A stretch of 64,000 bases of DNA from Stomorhina lunata (Eukaryota; Arthropoda; Insecta; Diptera; Rhiniidae): NCBI GenBank assembly GCA_933228675.1, contig OW121742.1, positions 41,056,976 to 41,120,975 on the forward strand. Reading direction: 5' to 3'. The translations under genes and the position numbers were made by a program. Within the stretch, counting starts at the first letter, position 1; each line of letters begins with the position of its first letter. Shown piece after piece: positions 37,291 through 47,310 of this stretch. The notes under the pieces were generated by a model that saw only the letters and a list, made by a program, of their open reading frames with translations, made no database searches and was not told the DNA's origin.

Positions 37291-38190
37291 TAAGTTTTTT
37301 ATTCCAACTTTGTTTTTATTCAGCCAAGTGCCCTTTCGTCCCCACTTCTGCCTTAAAGATTCCAAAAATTCAGGCCTCCATTATGCCTGTAATCACTGAT
37401 TAGCCGTTGTGCGCTGAGTTTTATTAAATATTTTTTTGGTATTTTTTGTTTTCCATCATTCATCTATTGTCCGGAAAAACAAAATCAACGCACGTTCGCC
37501 CAATTGCAACTTGTCTACGAAATGCAATAAATATTTTTTTTCAGAGGCAAAAAAAATGTTGCAAACTACAATCATTGAATGCACAAGTTTAACTGTTTTT
37601 TTTATTTTTCTAGCAATTTGCAACAAAGTTAACTGTCATATGAACAAAATTGTCATCAGACATTTTCTTAATGTGTGTGTAAAACAATTGGGTATTTTGG
37701 ATGATTTCTAAATTGATATTACTGCGGTCGTTTCGGAACATTTTAGCTAACAGCCTTTAACAAAATCAACAGTCATCAAAATGCATTTACTGTAGCCAAA
37801 CCCATTGGAATTGACATCAAATGGTGGCTTTGATAATTATGCATCACAGCTACACTATGACTTTTGAGGGAAAGGAAAGAATGCGGTCATCTTTGAACAT
37901 GGCTTTCACATACCCAAAATTTGTATTTACGATGACATCCAACTTAATTGCTTTATAGTATTAGCACTTCTGTACATTGATTTGCCGTATGGTCGTTTTG
38001 AAAAGTCCCATAAAATAGATAGTATACCACTTTTACTCTAATTCGGAAATAACTAATAGAGATGATTATCTAATGAGAGAAAGCTAAGGCAAACACACGT
38101 GCTCATGAAATGTGTGCTTGTTTGTGAGTTTATGTGTTTTTCATTTCTCTTTATCCACCTTAATTTCACTTTTGTCAGAAAAATAATGTT
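37291..38190. other. Unique non-coding sequence with inverted-repeat arm
   Basis: Includes the arm at 37,972-38,040 that is the reverse complement of 35,015-35,071. The frame at 37,436-37,711 has no motif I recognise and is not called. Confidence 0.5.
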
Positions 38191-38196
38191 TAATTT

Positions 38197-38935
38197 TTTA
38201 TAACCACCATCAAAACCCAAAATTGATGTATATTCTGAATACTTATAAAATTTTAACACGATTGAACGATGTCCGTCTGTCTGCCTGTTGTCGGCACGAT
38301 AAAAAAGGAAGTAGGTCACTGAAATTCAACATTCTTCTTTATTTCTTGAAAAACTTTGGTATTGAAACTATGCGAAATCGGCTTACATTTCATCATAGCT
38401 CCCGTATAACCTCGCATAGGCCAATCTCTTATTCGCTGATAACAAACAAACTATAACCGATATGATGATAAAATTGAGCACAGAGAAGTTTTACATGATC
38501 GTTATTCAGCAGATAAAGTTTCATCGAAATCGGTGCCCATTTAACCATAGCTCCCATAAAAAACACTTACTAATACAGCCTTACTCCACCTGAAATGAGA
38601 ATAAACTAGCTATGGCCACTAAATTTAGTAGAAGGAAATCTTATGTTAATACTAGAAAGTGTGCAAAATTTTGTCGCAATTGGTCGCCATTCGACCGTAG
38701 CTCCCATATAAAAACTTACGAAAACACAAAAATACCAAAACGATCAGGGGTTTGTGTCCGTCTGTCCGAAAATGAAAGCACTACAAAATTTTATAAAAGC
38801 ATTTTCGATATCTTGAAAAAGTTGTGTACTGATAATGGGCGAAATCGGTTAACATATATTTAGAGCTGCCATATAACCCCGCCCTGGGAATCACATTAAT
38901 GCTGATAAATTGAATACAATTGTTATCGTTATGAC
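38197..38935 (+). mobile_element. HINE-B element, 5' part
   Basis: Starts ATAACCACCATCAAAACCC, then CACGATTGAACGATGTCCGT and repeated modules containing GAAATCGG...CCATAGCTCCCATATAA. It ends without its own terminal hairpin. Its right part, from 38,733, is the start of the 5.05-kb tandem duplication. Confidence 0.65.
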
Positions 38936-39070
38936 CACGGGTCGGCGCAAAGAGAACAGAACAAAAAAATAGTCGTCAGAGTTTCCGTTTCTTAGACTTT
39001 TAACTAAAATTTTTTTTTTCAATGTGTAGTTCTAGCGTTTTAAAAAGAAAAAGATTTCTACTCCATTTTT

Positions 39071-39875
39071 GATACCCTTCAAAACCATAAGTGGAAAGGG
39101 TATTATAAGTTTGTGCTGATGTATGTAACGCATAGAAATATTTGTCTTAGACCCACCTTTTAGTATACCAATAGGCTCAGAATCACTTTCTGAGTCGATT
39201 TAGCGATGTCCGTCCGTCCGTCTGGCTGGCTGGCTGGCTGGACCCCCATGTAAACCTTGTAATCAAACTACAGGTCGCAATTCTAAAGATAATTTCATGA
39301 AATTTGGTAGAGATAATTTTTTTGATAATAGGGCAATGGCTATTGAAATTGGTCAAAATCGGTCCATTATTTATGGTACCTCCCATAGGTCCCACTTCCC
39401 GGAATTGATATATTGGCCACAAATATCAATATTTTTTCATAAAATTTAAAACAAATACTGCCTATGTAAACATAAATCACTGTACCAAATTTCGTTGAAG
39501 TCGCTCCACATTTGACCACAGCTCCCATACAAACTCTTCTTTAAAAACTCACTAAATGAGACAAAAAATCACTAAAACGCTCGTAAATCTAAAGATAATG
39601 AAAATTTTGAGTTTATTTTTTGCATAGATAATTTTTGTAACAACTGTAATCAATTTGCCAAATTTCGAGATAATCGGTCCATAGTTGACCCTAGCTCTCA
39701 TATAAGTCCAAATGACGGAAACAGGTTGAATATATAAGTTTTCAGAAAATGTTTGTACGATGGCAAAATTTAGCAAATATTTGTCTTTATACAGGAAAAA
39801 TAACACTTTTGACCTTAGTGGTGAAGGGTATCGTATGATTGGCTTGACCGACTATAGCGCTTTCTTACTTGTTTT
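39071..39875 (+). mobile_element. HINE-A (DINE-1-like), full length
   Basis: About 805 bp. Begins GATACCCTTCAAAACC with the subterminal inverted match GGAAAGGGTATTATAA, then GTATGTAACGCATAGAAATA, TGAGTCGATTTAGCGATGTC and a GTCC/GGCT tract. The interior repeats CCACATTTGACCACAGCTCC-type modules. It ends GTGAAGGGTATCGTATG followed by a GGTC..GACC-type hairpin and TTACTTGTT. It encodes nothing. The architecture matches Helentron-derived DINE-1 elements. Confidence 0.8.
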
Positions 39876-39879
39876 AAAT

Positions 39880-40623
39880 ATTTTTATGAAAAATTTTTCT
39901 GTAGACAATTTTTTTATCAAAAATTTTTCTATACAAAATTCCTTTATAAAAAATTTTTCTATGGAAAATTTTTTATCACAAATTTTTCTATAGAAATTTT
40001 TTTTTATCATATATTTTTCTTTACAAATTTTTTTTTTCAAAAATTTTTCTATCAAAAATTTTTTTATCAAAAATTTTTCTGTAGAAATTTTTTTTCAAAA
40101 AATTTTCAATGGAATATTTCTTTATCAAAAAATTTTTTATGGACAATTTTTTATCAAAAATTTTGTACGGAAAAATTTTTATCAAAAATTTTTTTATAGG
40201 AAATTTTTGTTAATTAAAAATTTTTCTTTTTTTGATAACAAAATTTTTCTATAGAAAATTTTTTTTAATAAAAAATTTTTCTATAGAAAATTTTTTTATC
40301 AAAAATTTTTCTATAGAAAAGTTTTTAACAAAAATTTTTCTATAGAAAATTTCTTTAAAACATTTTTCTATAGAAAATTTTTTTGAAAGAAATTAATTTT
40401 AGTTGAACCAGAATTTATGTTGTTTTTTGTCAAAAAATTTTCTATAGAAAGTTTTTTAATAAAAATTTTTTTATAGAAATTTTTTGTAGCCAAAATGTTT
40501 CTATAGAAAACATTTTCAACAAAAATTTTTCTAAAGAAAATTTTTTTGATATATTTTTATCGAAAATTTTTACAGAAAAATATTTTTATTGAAAAATTTT
40601 CCAAAGAAAACTATTTTTTAAAA
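39880..40623 (+). repeat. Satellite array E, ~29-31-bp monomers (ATC type)
   Basis: Degenerate units of TTTTTATCAAAAATTTTTCT with a CTATAG-like core. It begins a few bases after the end of HINE-A and is interrupted on the right by a foldback element. It continues at 41,088-41,200. Confidence 0.8.
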
Positions 40624-41087
40624 AGAATGACTATTTGCATTTGATCCCAAATCTGTTACATTTATTTATTAATGTAACAGACCAATTTATTGATAAAAAG
40701 CCAAAAATTGTTTGCGGAGAAACCAAAATTCCTCGACACGTTTCGATGGTTGGTTAGGCCATCTCTTAGGCCATCTGTGGGAAGTGAAGGAAGATGAAAA
40801 CTGAAAATTGTTTGTGTTTTGTTCAGTCGATGATCTACGCTTTTACTTATGGTTTATGAACACAATTCTAAATGGTTTTGTTTGTAAAATAAGTAATAAT
40901 GCGAGGTTTTCGATCTGTCTAAATTGAAGATAATCCTCCTGAAGAGATGGCCTAACCATCATCGAAACGCGTCGAGGAATTTTGGTTTCTCCGTAAACAA
41001 TTTTTGGCTTCTTATCAATAAATTGGTCTGTTACATTAGTAAATAAATGTAACAGATTTGGAATCAAATGCGAATAGTCATTCATTT
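40624..41087 (+). mobile_element. Foldback/MITE element with ~141-bp arms
   Basis: The left arm 40,626-40,766 and right arm 40,942-41,083 are reverse complements with only a few differences; the spacer is about 175 bp. Outer ends read AATGACTATTTGC and, inward from the right, AATGACTATTCGC. The arms contain TGTTACATTTATTT and CCTCGACRCGTTTCGATG. There is no coding sequence. It lies inside array E, so it inserted after that array formed. Confidence 0.85.
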
Positions 41088-41200
41088 TGAATAATATTTA
41101 CATCCCGACAATTTTGTTATTTTTTGATGAAAATTATTTTTATTAAATTTTTTTCTATTAAAAAATGTTTTAATCGAAAATGTCTAAAAAATATAAAAAT
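41088..41200 (+). repeat. Array E, right remnant
   Basis: A few degenerate E monomers beyond the foldback element, fading at about 41,200. Confidence 0.6.
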
Positions 41201-41239
41201 CTAAAATTATTTAATATTAGAATTTATTTCCTAACTACA

Positions 41240-41615
41240 TATTAGGCACAACGAAAAGTATTTATCAGCAACCAATTTTAGTCCAAAGATTTTACCAACT
41301 ATACCATTTAAGTAAAAGTTTTACTATACTTTATTGCACTAAGATCCCAATTTATTACAATTATTATTATAATAAATAGTTTTTTCATGAAACCAAACAA
41401 ATGTTAGTGGGAAAACCTTTCCTTGAAGCGAAAACCACACGTTATATCTTATTTGAAAGACAGAATAAATACGAATTAACAAATTTTTTCAAATTTGGTC
41501 CACATTTTGAATTAGCTGCACCCTCGTAGATATTTGTGATATGTTTCTAAATTTAAAACAAATTGATGGTGGGTATATAAAATTCGGCATAGCCGAATAT
41601 AAAACTCTTACTAGT
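41240..41615 (+). mobile_element. HINE-B 3' end
   Basis: Ends GATGGTGGGTATATAAAATT then the hairpin TTCGGCATAGCCGAA (about 41,583-41,597) and CTCTTACTAGTT. This is the terminal part of a HINE-B. A new HINE-B begins immediately after it. Confidence 0.75.
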
Positions 41616-42226
41616 TATAACCTTATTATACCCACCATCAAAAAGAATGGGGGGTATATTGAGATTGTCATTCCGTTTGTAATTTCCTTAATATTGGTTC
41701 AAAAATCAAATATATATTCTGAATCCTTATGAAATTCTAAGACGATTGAGCTATGTCCGTCTGTCTGTCCGTCTGTCTGTCTGTCTGTTGAAATCACGAT
41801 AACGTCTAAACAAACCTCGTCTAGGCTAATCGCTTATTTGCTAATAAATGACAAATTATGACAGTTATGATGACAAAATTTGGTATCTAGAAGTTTTAGA
41901 TAAGCACTAGGCAGCATATAAAATTTCATCGAAATCGGTTCACATTTAGCCATAGCTCCCATACAAAAAACTTATGAAAACAGGCTAAATTTCACCCAAA
42001 ATACACTTAAATGCCAATAAATCTAAAAGTATAACAGATATAACCACTAAATTTGGCACAAGAAAGTCTTATATCAATGCCAGCTAGTGTGCAAAATTTT
42101 GTCACAATCGGTCACTATTTGACCTAGCTCCCATATAAAAAACTTACGAAAACACAAAAATTCAAAAAGAAAAGGGGATTTATGTCCGTCTGTCCGTCAG
42201 ATAAAATCGTGATAGCTCCTTAACTA

Positions 42227-42936
42227 CAGGGTGGCCCAGAAAGACCGAAGTGGTGTGAATTCCTTATAACTTTTTTATTATAATTTTTCTTTTCTTTTCA
42301 GTATTTTGTAAAGAAGACTTGGATAATTTATAATGGAGCAATACACAATTGAACAACGTGCCCAAATTGTTGAATTGTTGAAAATGAACAAGGTGTCGCC
42401 ATTTCCGTCAATGGTGATCGATATCGGGCCATGTTGCAAAATTTTGTAAGGCCAGCCGTGGAAAACCATCCGCAAATATGGTTCCAACAGGATGGAGCCA
42501 CAGCGCACACTGCGAGGGCCACAATGACTCTTTTACGCGACATCTTTGGTGAAAGAATAATTTCTCGTAACAGCAATTTTAATTGGCCTCCGCGGTCCCC
42601 GGATTTAACCGCTCCAGACTGTTTTCTTTGGTGCTATTTAAAAGGAAAAGTTTATGTTAATAAGCCTAGGACTATTGAGGAGTTAAAAACCAATATTCGA
42701 GAAGAAATTAACAACATACCACCGGAAGTTTTGCGAAAGGTCATGGAAAATGTGTTGGAAAGAGCACATTTGTGCGAAGCAGAATATGGCCACCACTTGC
42801 GGGATATCATTTTTAATAACTAATCCAAAAATATTCCCCATAAATTTAATGTATTTAAAAAAAAAAATAAAAAAATATCTCTTAAATAAAAAGTTATAAG
42901 CAATTCACACCACTTCGGTCTTTCTGGGCCACCCTG
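42227..42936 (+). mobile_element. Internally deleted DD41D mariner with 49-bp TIRs
   Basis: 710 bp with nearly perfect inverted ends (CAGGGTGGCCCAGAAAGACC inward; one mismatch in about 49 bp), flanked by the TA target duplication at 42,225-42,226 and 42,937-42,938. The paralogous site in the tandem duplicate (about 45,545) reads AACTACAAGAGC without the element, an exact empty site. The middle of the transposase gene is missing. Confidence 0.93.
42332..42823 (+). pseudogene. DD41D mariner transposase, deleted and frameshifted
   Basis: The N-terminal start MEQYTIEQRAQIVELLKMNK (from 42,332) is followed by a deletion junction near 42,397 that shifts frame. The C-terminal part reads open from about 42,415 (VNGDRYRAML) to a stop at 42,821-42,823. 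That part has WFQQDGATAHTA and NWPPRSPDLTAPDCFLW, with 41 residues between the second and third catalytic aspartates (residues 21 and 63 counted from the Met at 42,431). The first catalytic Asp is lost. It resembles the intact transposase at 52.7 kb but is clearly a different family member, and its TIRs differ. It is inactive, but its ends could be mobilised by a related enzyme. Confidence 0.9.
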
Positions 42937-44123
42937 TACAAGAGCTAGTAAGACTAAATTAAGCACAAGGAAGTCTTATGTCAATGCCAGCCAGTGTGCA
43001 AAATTTCGTCACAATCGGTCACCATTTGACCATAGCTCCCATATAAAAAACTTATGGAAACACAAAAATACATAAAGAAAAGGTTGTTTATGTCCGTCTG
43101 TCCGTCAGATAAAAGCACGATAGCGCCTTAACGAAAAGAGCTAGAGGGACAAAATTTTACAAAAGTATTTTGGAAAAGATGTGTGTTGAAAATGGACAAA
43201 ATCGGTTCAAATTTAGTTAGAGCTCCCATATAACCCCGCCCCGGGAAACACATTAATGCTGATAAATTGAATACAATTGTAATAGCTATGACGATTAAAT
43301 TTAAAATAGGGAAGTTTTATGCAATTTTTGATCAGTTTATCAAATTTTATAGGAATCAGTCCATATTTGACTTTAGCTTTCATGTGAAAAACACTCACGG
43401 AAACCAAAAATTTTAGCAAAGGCCAGTTAAAAGCTATTAAATTAGAAACTATGATAGCTATGGTCACTAAATTTTGCAAGAATAAGCTCTCTCTCTCTAT
43501 ATATACAAGCCAGTGCGTAAAATTTTGTTATAATCGGTCAACATTTGGCTATAATTCTTATATATATAACATCCCCTTTTTATATCTACAATCAAAAAGA
43601 TTTGGAGGTACATTCATTATATTAAGATTGCACCTATGAAATTATATAGGCATCAATCAATGTTCAGCCCAGACTTTATATATGATGAATGCATTAGGAA
43701 CTCATAACGAAATATATGGACCTGTCGTATTACTATTAACGTGTTTAGCCTAACTACATATTAATCACAACGAAAAGTATTTAAAAATACCAAAACGATC
43801 AGGGGTTTGTGTCCGTCTGTCCGAAAATGAAAGCACTACAAAATTTTATAAAAGCATTTTCGATATCTTGAAAAAGTTGTGTACTGATAATGGGCGAAAT
43901 CGGTTAACATATACTTAGAGCTGCCATATAACCCCGCCCTGGGAATCACATTAATGCTGATAAATTGAATACAATTGTTATCGTTATGACCACGGGTCGG
44001 CGCAAAGAGAACAGAACAAAAAATATTCGTCAGAGTTTCCGTTTTTTAGACTTTTAACTAAAATTTTTTTTCAATGTGTAGTTCTAGCGTTTTAAAAAGA
44101 AAAAGATTTCTACTCCATTTTTG

Positions 44124-44466
44124 ATACCCTTCACCACCATAAGTGGAAAGGGTATTATAAGTTTGTGCTGATGTATGTAACGCATAGAAATATTTGTCTT
44201 AGACCCACCTTTTAGTATACCAATAGGCTCAGAATCACTTTCTGAGTCGATTTAGCGATGTCCGTCCGTCCGTCTGGCTGGATGGCAGGCTGGACCCCCA
44301 TGTAAACCTTGTAATCAAACTACAGGTCGCAATTCTAAAGATAATTTGATGAAATTTGGTACAGATAATTTTTTTGATAATGGGACCATGGTTATTGAAA
44401 TTGGTCTAAAGCGGTCCATTATTTATGGTACCTCCCATAGGTCCCACTTCCCGGAATTGATATATT
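44124..44466 (+). mobile_element. HINE-A, 5' fragment
   Basis: TATA-box-like start GATACCCTTCACCACC through GGTACCTCCCATAGG, then cut at GAATTGATATATTA. It is the paralogue of the HINE-A at 39,071, truncated by the 1.9-kb deletion. Confidence 0.8.
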
Positions 44467-44858
44467 AGTTTATTGCACTAAGATCCCAATTTATTACAAT
44501 TATTATTATAATAAATAGTTTTTTCATGAAACCAAACAAATGTTAATGGGAAAACCTTTCCTTGAAGCGAAAACCACACGTTATATCTTATTTGAAAGAC
44601 AGAATAAATACGAATTATTGTTTCCTACAAATATCAAAATAAAGTGATGATTATCATCTGAACAGAAACACACAACATTTTTCAGTTTTATCTTTCTTTA
44701 TTTCCCAATTAGCTTAACAATTTTTTTCAAATTTTGTCCACATTTTGAATTAGCTGCAACCTCGTAGATATTTGTGATATGTTTCTAAATTTAAAACAAA
44801 TTGATGGTGGGTATATAAAATTCGGCATAGCCGAATATAAAACTCTTACTAGTTATAA
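44467..44858 (+). mobile_element. HINE-B 3' end (duplicate)
   Basis: Paralogue of 41,332-41,615 with about 100 bp more. It carries the same TTCGGCATAGCCGAA hairpin near 44,821. Confidence 0.75.
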
Positions 44859-44861
44859 CCT

Positions 44862-46692
44862 TATTATGCCCACCATCAAAAAGAATGGAAGGTATATTGA
44901 GATTGTCATTCCGTTTGTAATTTGTATTGGTTCAAAAATCAAAAACGATATATATTCTGAATCCTTATGAAATTCTAAGACGATTGAGCTATGTCCGTTT
45001 GTCTGTCCGTCTGTCTGTCTGTCTGTTGAAATCACGATAACGTCTAAACAAAAAGAGCTAGCTAACTGAAACTTAGCAAAAACATTCTTTATCTATGAGA
45101 AAATTTTGGTATTAAAATTGGGCAAAATCGGTTAGCATTTGGCCATAGCTCCCGTATAACCTCGTCTAGGCTAATCGCTTATTTGCTAAAAAATGACAAA
45201 TTATGACAGTTATGATGACAAAATTTGGTATCTAGAAGTTTTAGATTTTTTCGGTTCACATTTAGCCATAGCTCCCATACAAAAAACTTACGAAAACAGG
45301 CTAAATTTCACCCAAAATACACTTAAATGCCAATAAATCTAAAAGTATGTATAACAGATATAACCACTAAATTTGGCACAAGAAAGTCTTATATCAATGC
45401 CAGCCAGTGTGCAAAATTTTGTCACAATCGGTCACTATTTGACCTAGCTCCCATATAAAAAACTTACGAAAACACAAAAATTCAAAAAGAAAAGGGGATT
45501 TATGTCCGTCTGTCCGTCAGATAAAATCGTGATAGCTCCTTAACTACAAGAGCTAGTAAGACTAAATTAAGCACAAGGAAGTCTTATGTCAATGCCAGCC
45601 AGTGTGCAAAATTTTGTCACAATCGGTCACCATTTGACCATAGCTCCCATATAAAAAACTTATGGAAACACAAAAATAAATAAAGAAAAGGTTGTTTATG
45701 TCCATCTGTCCGTCAGATAAAAGCACGATAGCGCCTTAACGAAAAGAGCTAGAGGGACAAAATTTTACAAAAGTATTTTGGATATCTTGAAAAAGATGTG
45801 TGTTGAAAATGGACAAAATCGGTTCAAAATTTAGTTAGAGCTCCCATATAACCCCGCCCCGGGAAACACATTAATGCTGATAAATTGAATACAATTGTAA
45901 TAGCTATGACGATTAAATTTAAAATAGGAAAGTTTTATGCAATTTTTGATCAGTTTATCAAATTTTATAGGAATCAGTCCATATTTGACTTTAGCTTTCA
46001 TGTGAAAAACACTCACGGAAAGCAAAAATTTTAGCAAAGGCCAGTTAAAAGCTATTAAATTAGAAACTATAGCTATGGTCACTAAATTTTGCAAGAATAA
46101 GCTCTCTCTCTCTATATATACCAGCCAGTGGGTAAAATTTTGTTATAATCGGTCAACATTTGGCTATAATTCTTATATATATAACATCCCCTTTTTATAT
46201 CTACAATCAAAAAGATTTGGAGGTACATTCATTATATTAAGATTGCACCTATGAAATTATATAGGCATCAATCAATGTTCAGCCCAGACTTTATATATGA
46301 TGAATGCATTAGGAACTCATAACGAAATGTATGGACCTGTCGTATTACTATTAACGTGTTTAGCCTAACTACATATTAATCACAACGAAAAGTATTTAAC
46401 AACTTATTAATGTAAAACTATACCTGGTTATGAGACCGAATTTTGGTCAAAGTAAATACTGGGGAAACCACTAAAATATTTTTGAATGTTGAACTATAAA
46501 GCTACGGAAACCTAATTTAGTCCAAAGGTTTTACCAACAATACCAAATAGCTTAGCGATTTTTCCAGTTTTGGTGCAGATTTTGAATTAGCTGCACCCTT
46601 GTAGATATATGAGATATGTTTCTAAATTTAACACAACTTGATGGTGGGTATATAAGATTCGGCACAGCCGAATATAACACTCTTACTTGTTT
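44862..46692 (+). mobile_element. HINE-B, full length
   Basis: About 1.83 kb from TTATGCCCACCATCAAAAAG to the 3' hairpin TTCGGCACAGCCGAA (about 46,656-46,670) and CTCTTACTTGTTTTG. Internal modules of 100-170 bp recur. It is the most complete HINE-B in the window. Non-coding. Confidence 0.78.
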
Positions 46693-47310
46693 TGTTCTCA
46701 TATAACATTTAATTTATTTAAAATTTTAAAAATATAAATTAGATTCTGAATAACTTATGCAAATCTTTGGGTTTATTTTCAATATATTTTTGAGTTGCAG
46801 ACAACATTCTTTTAAAATATTGCCACCAGCATTCTAAGAAATTTTGAGAACCCTTTTTGAAAAAAAAAAAACAAAAATCTCTGCAAAAATAAAAGAATAA
46901 AAACATAAGATTTTAATAATCATCCAAAGATTGTGTGGGCGTTTAACTTATATAAAAAAAAGTATTTTGCCATAAGAGATTAAGGCTTAAAAACTAAAAT
47001 GCAAAATTTATTGAAAGAAAAAACTTAAAGAGGATCATCTGTTGAGGACATTAGGGCTTTAGCAATCTTAAATTATAGAAACAACAATTATTGACCTCTT
47101 TAGTTTTGAGTATATAATAATGTTTAAGCTTTTGAGTTCTACCCTAATATTGATAATTTAGTTATAGTTTTGGGTAATAATTTTGCTAGTAATCAAATTT
47201 TTGCCTAAAGCTAATGTCTGAAAATAGTCTTAAAAATGTTTACAAAAAGCTTAAGTTAAGGCTTAAATTTTAAATTAATTTGAAAAATTTAAGACCGACA
47301 AAGAACTTTT
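46693..47310. other. Non-coding sequence
   Basis: AT-rich; no feature seen. Confidence 0.5.

Larger units (their letters stand above)
38733..43782 (+). repeat. Tandem segmental duplication, copy 1 (5.05 kb)
   Basis: The sequence from ACCAAAACGATCAGGGG at about 38,733 recurs from about 43,783, a direct offset of 5,050 bp. Copy 1 holds the HINE-B tail, a full HINE-A, array E, a foldback element, HINE-B segments and a deleted mariner. Relative to copy 2 it has lost about 100 bp at 41,480 and about 110 bp at 41,813. Confidence 0.85.
41620..43782 (+). mobile_element. HINE-B element carrying a mariner insertion
   Basis: Starts TTATACCCACCATCAAAAAG with the inverted GGGGGTATATTGAG, then AGACGATTGAGCTATGTCCG and a GTCT tract. 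Many modules of GTCACAATCGGTCACCATTT and TAGCTCCCATATAA follow. The terminal hairpin is absent; the copy is cut by the tandem-duplication junction. A deleted mariner splits it at 42,225. Confidence 0.75.
43783..46400 (+). repeat. Tandem segmental duplication, copy 2
   Basis: Repeats 38,733-39,416 at 43,783-44,466, then jumps to the equivalent of 41,332 at about 44,467, and follows copy 1 to about 46,395. About 1.9 kb (rest of HINE-A, array E, foldback) is missing, with TTA microhomology at the join. It lacks the mariner. Confidence 0.85.
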
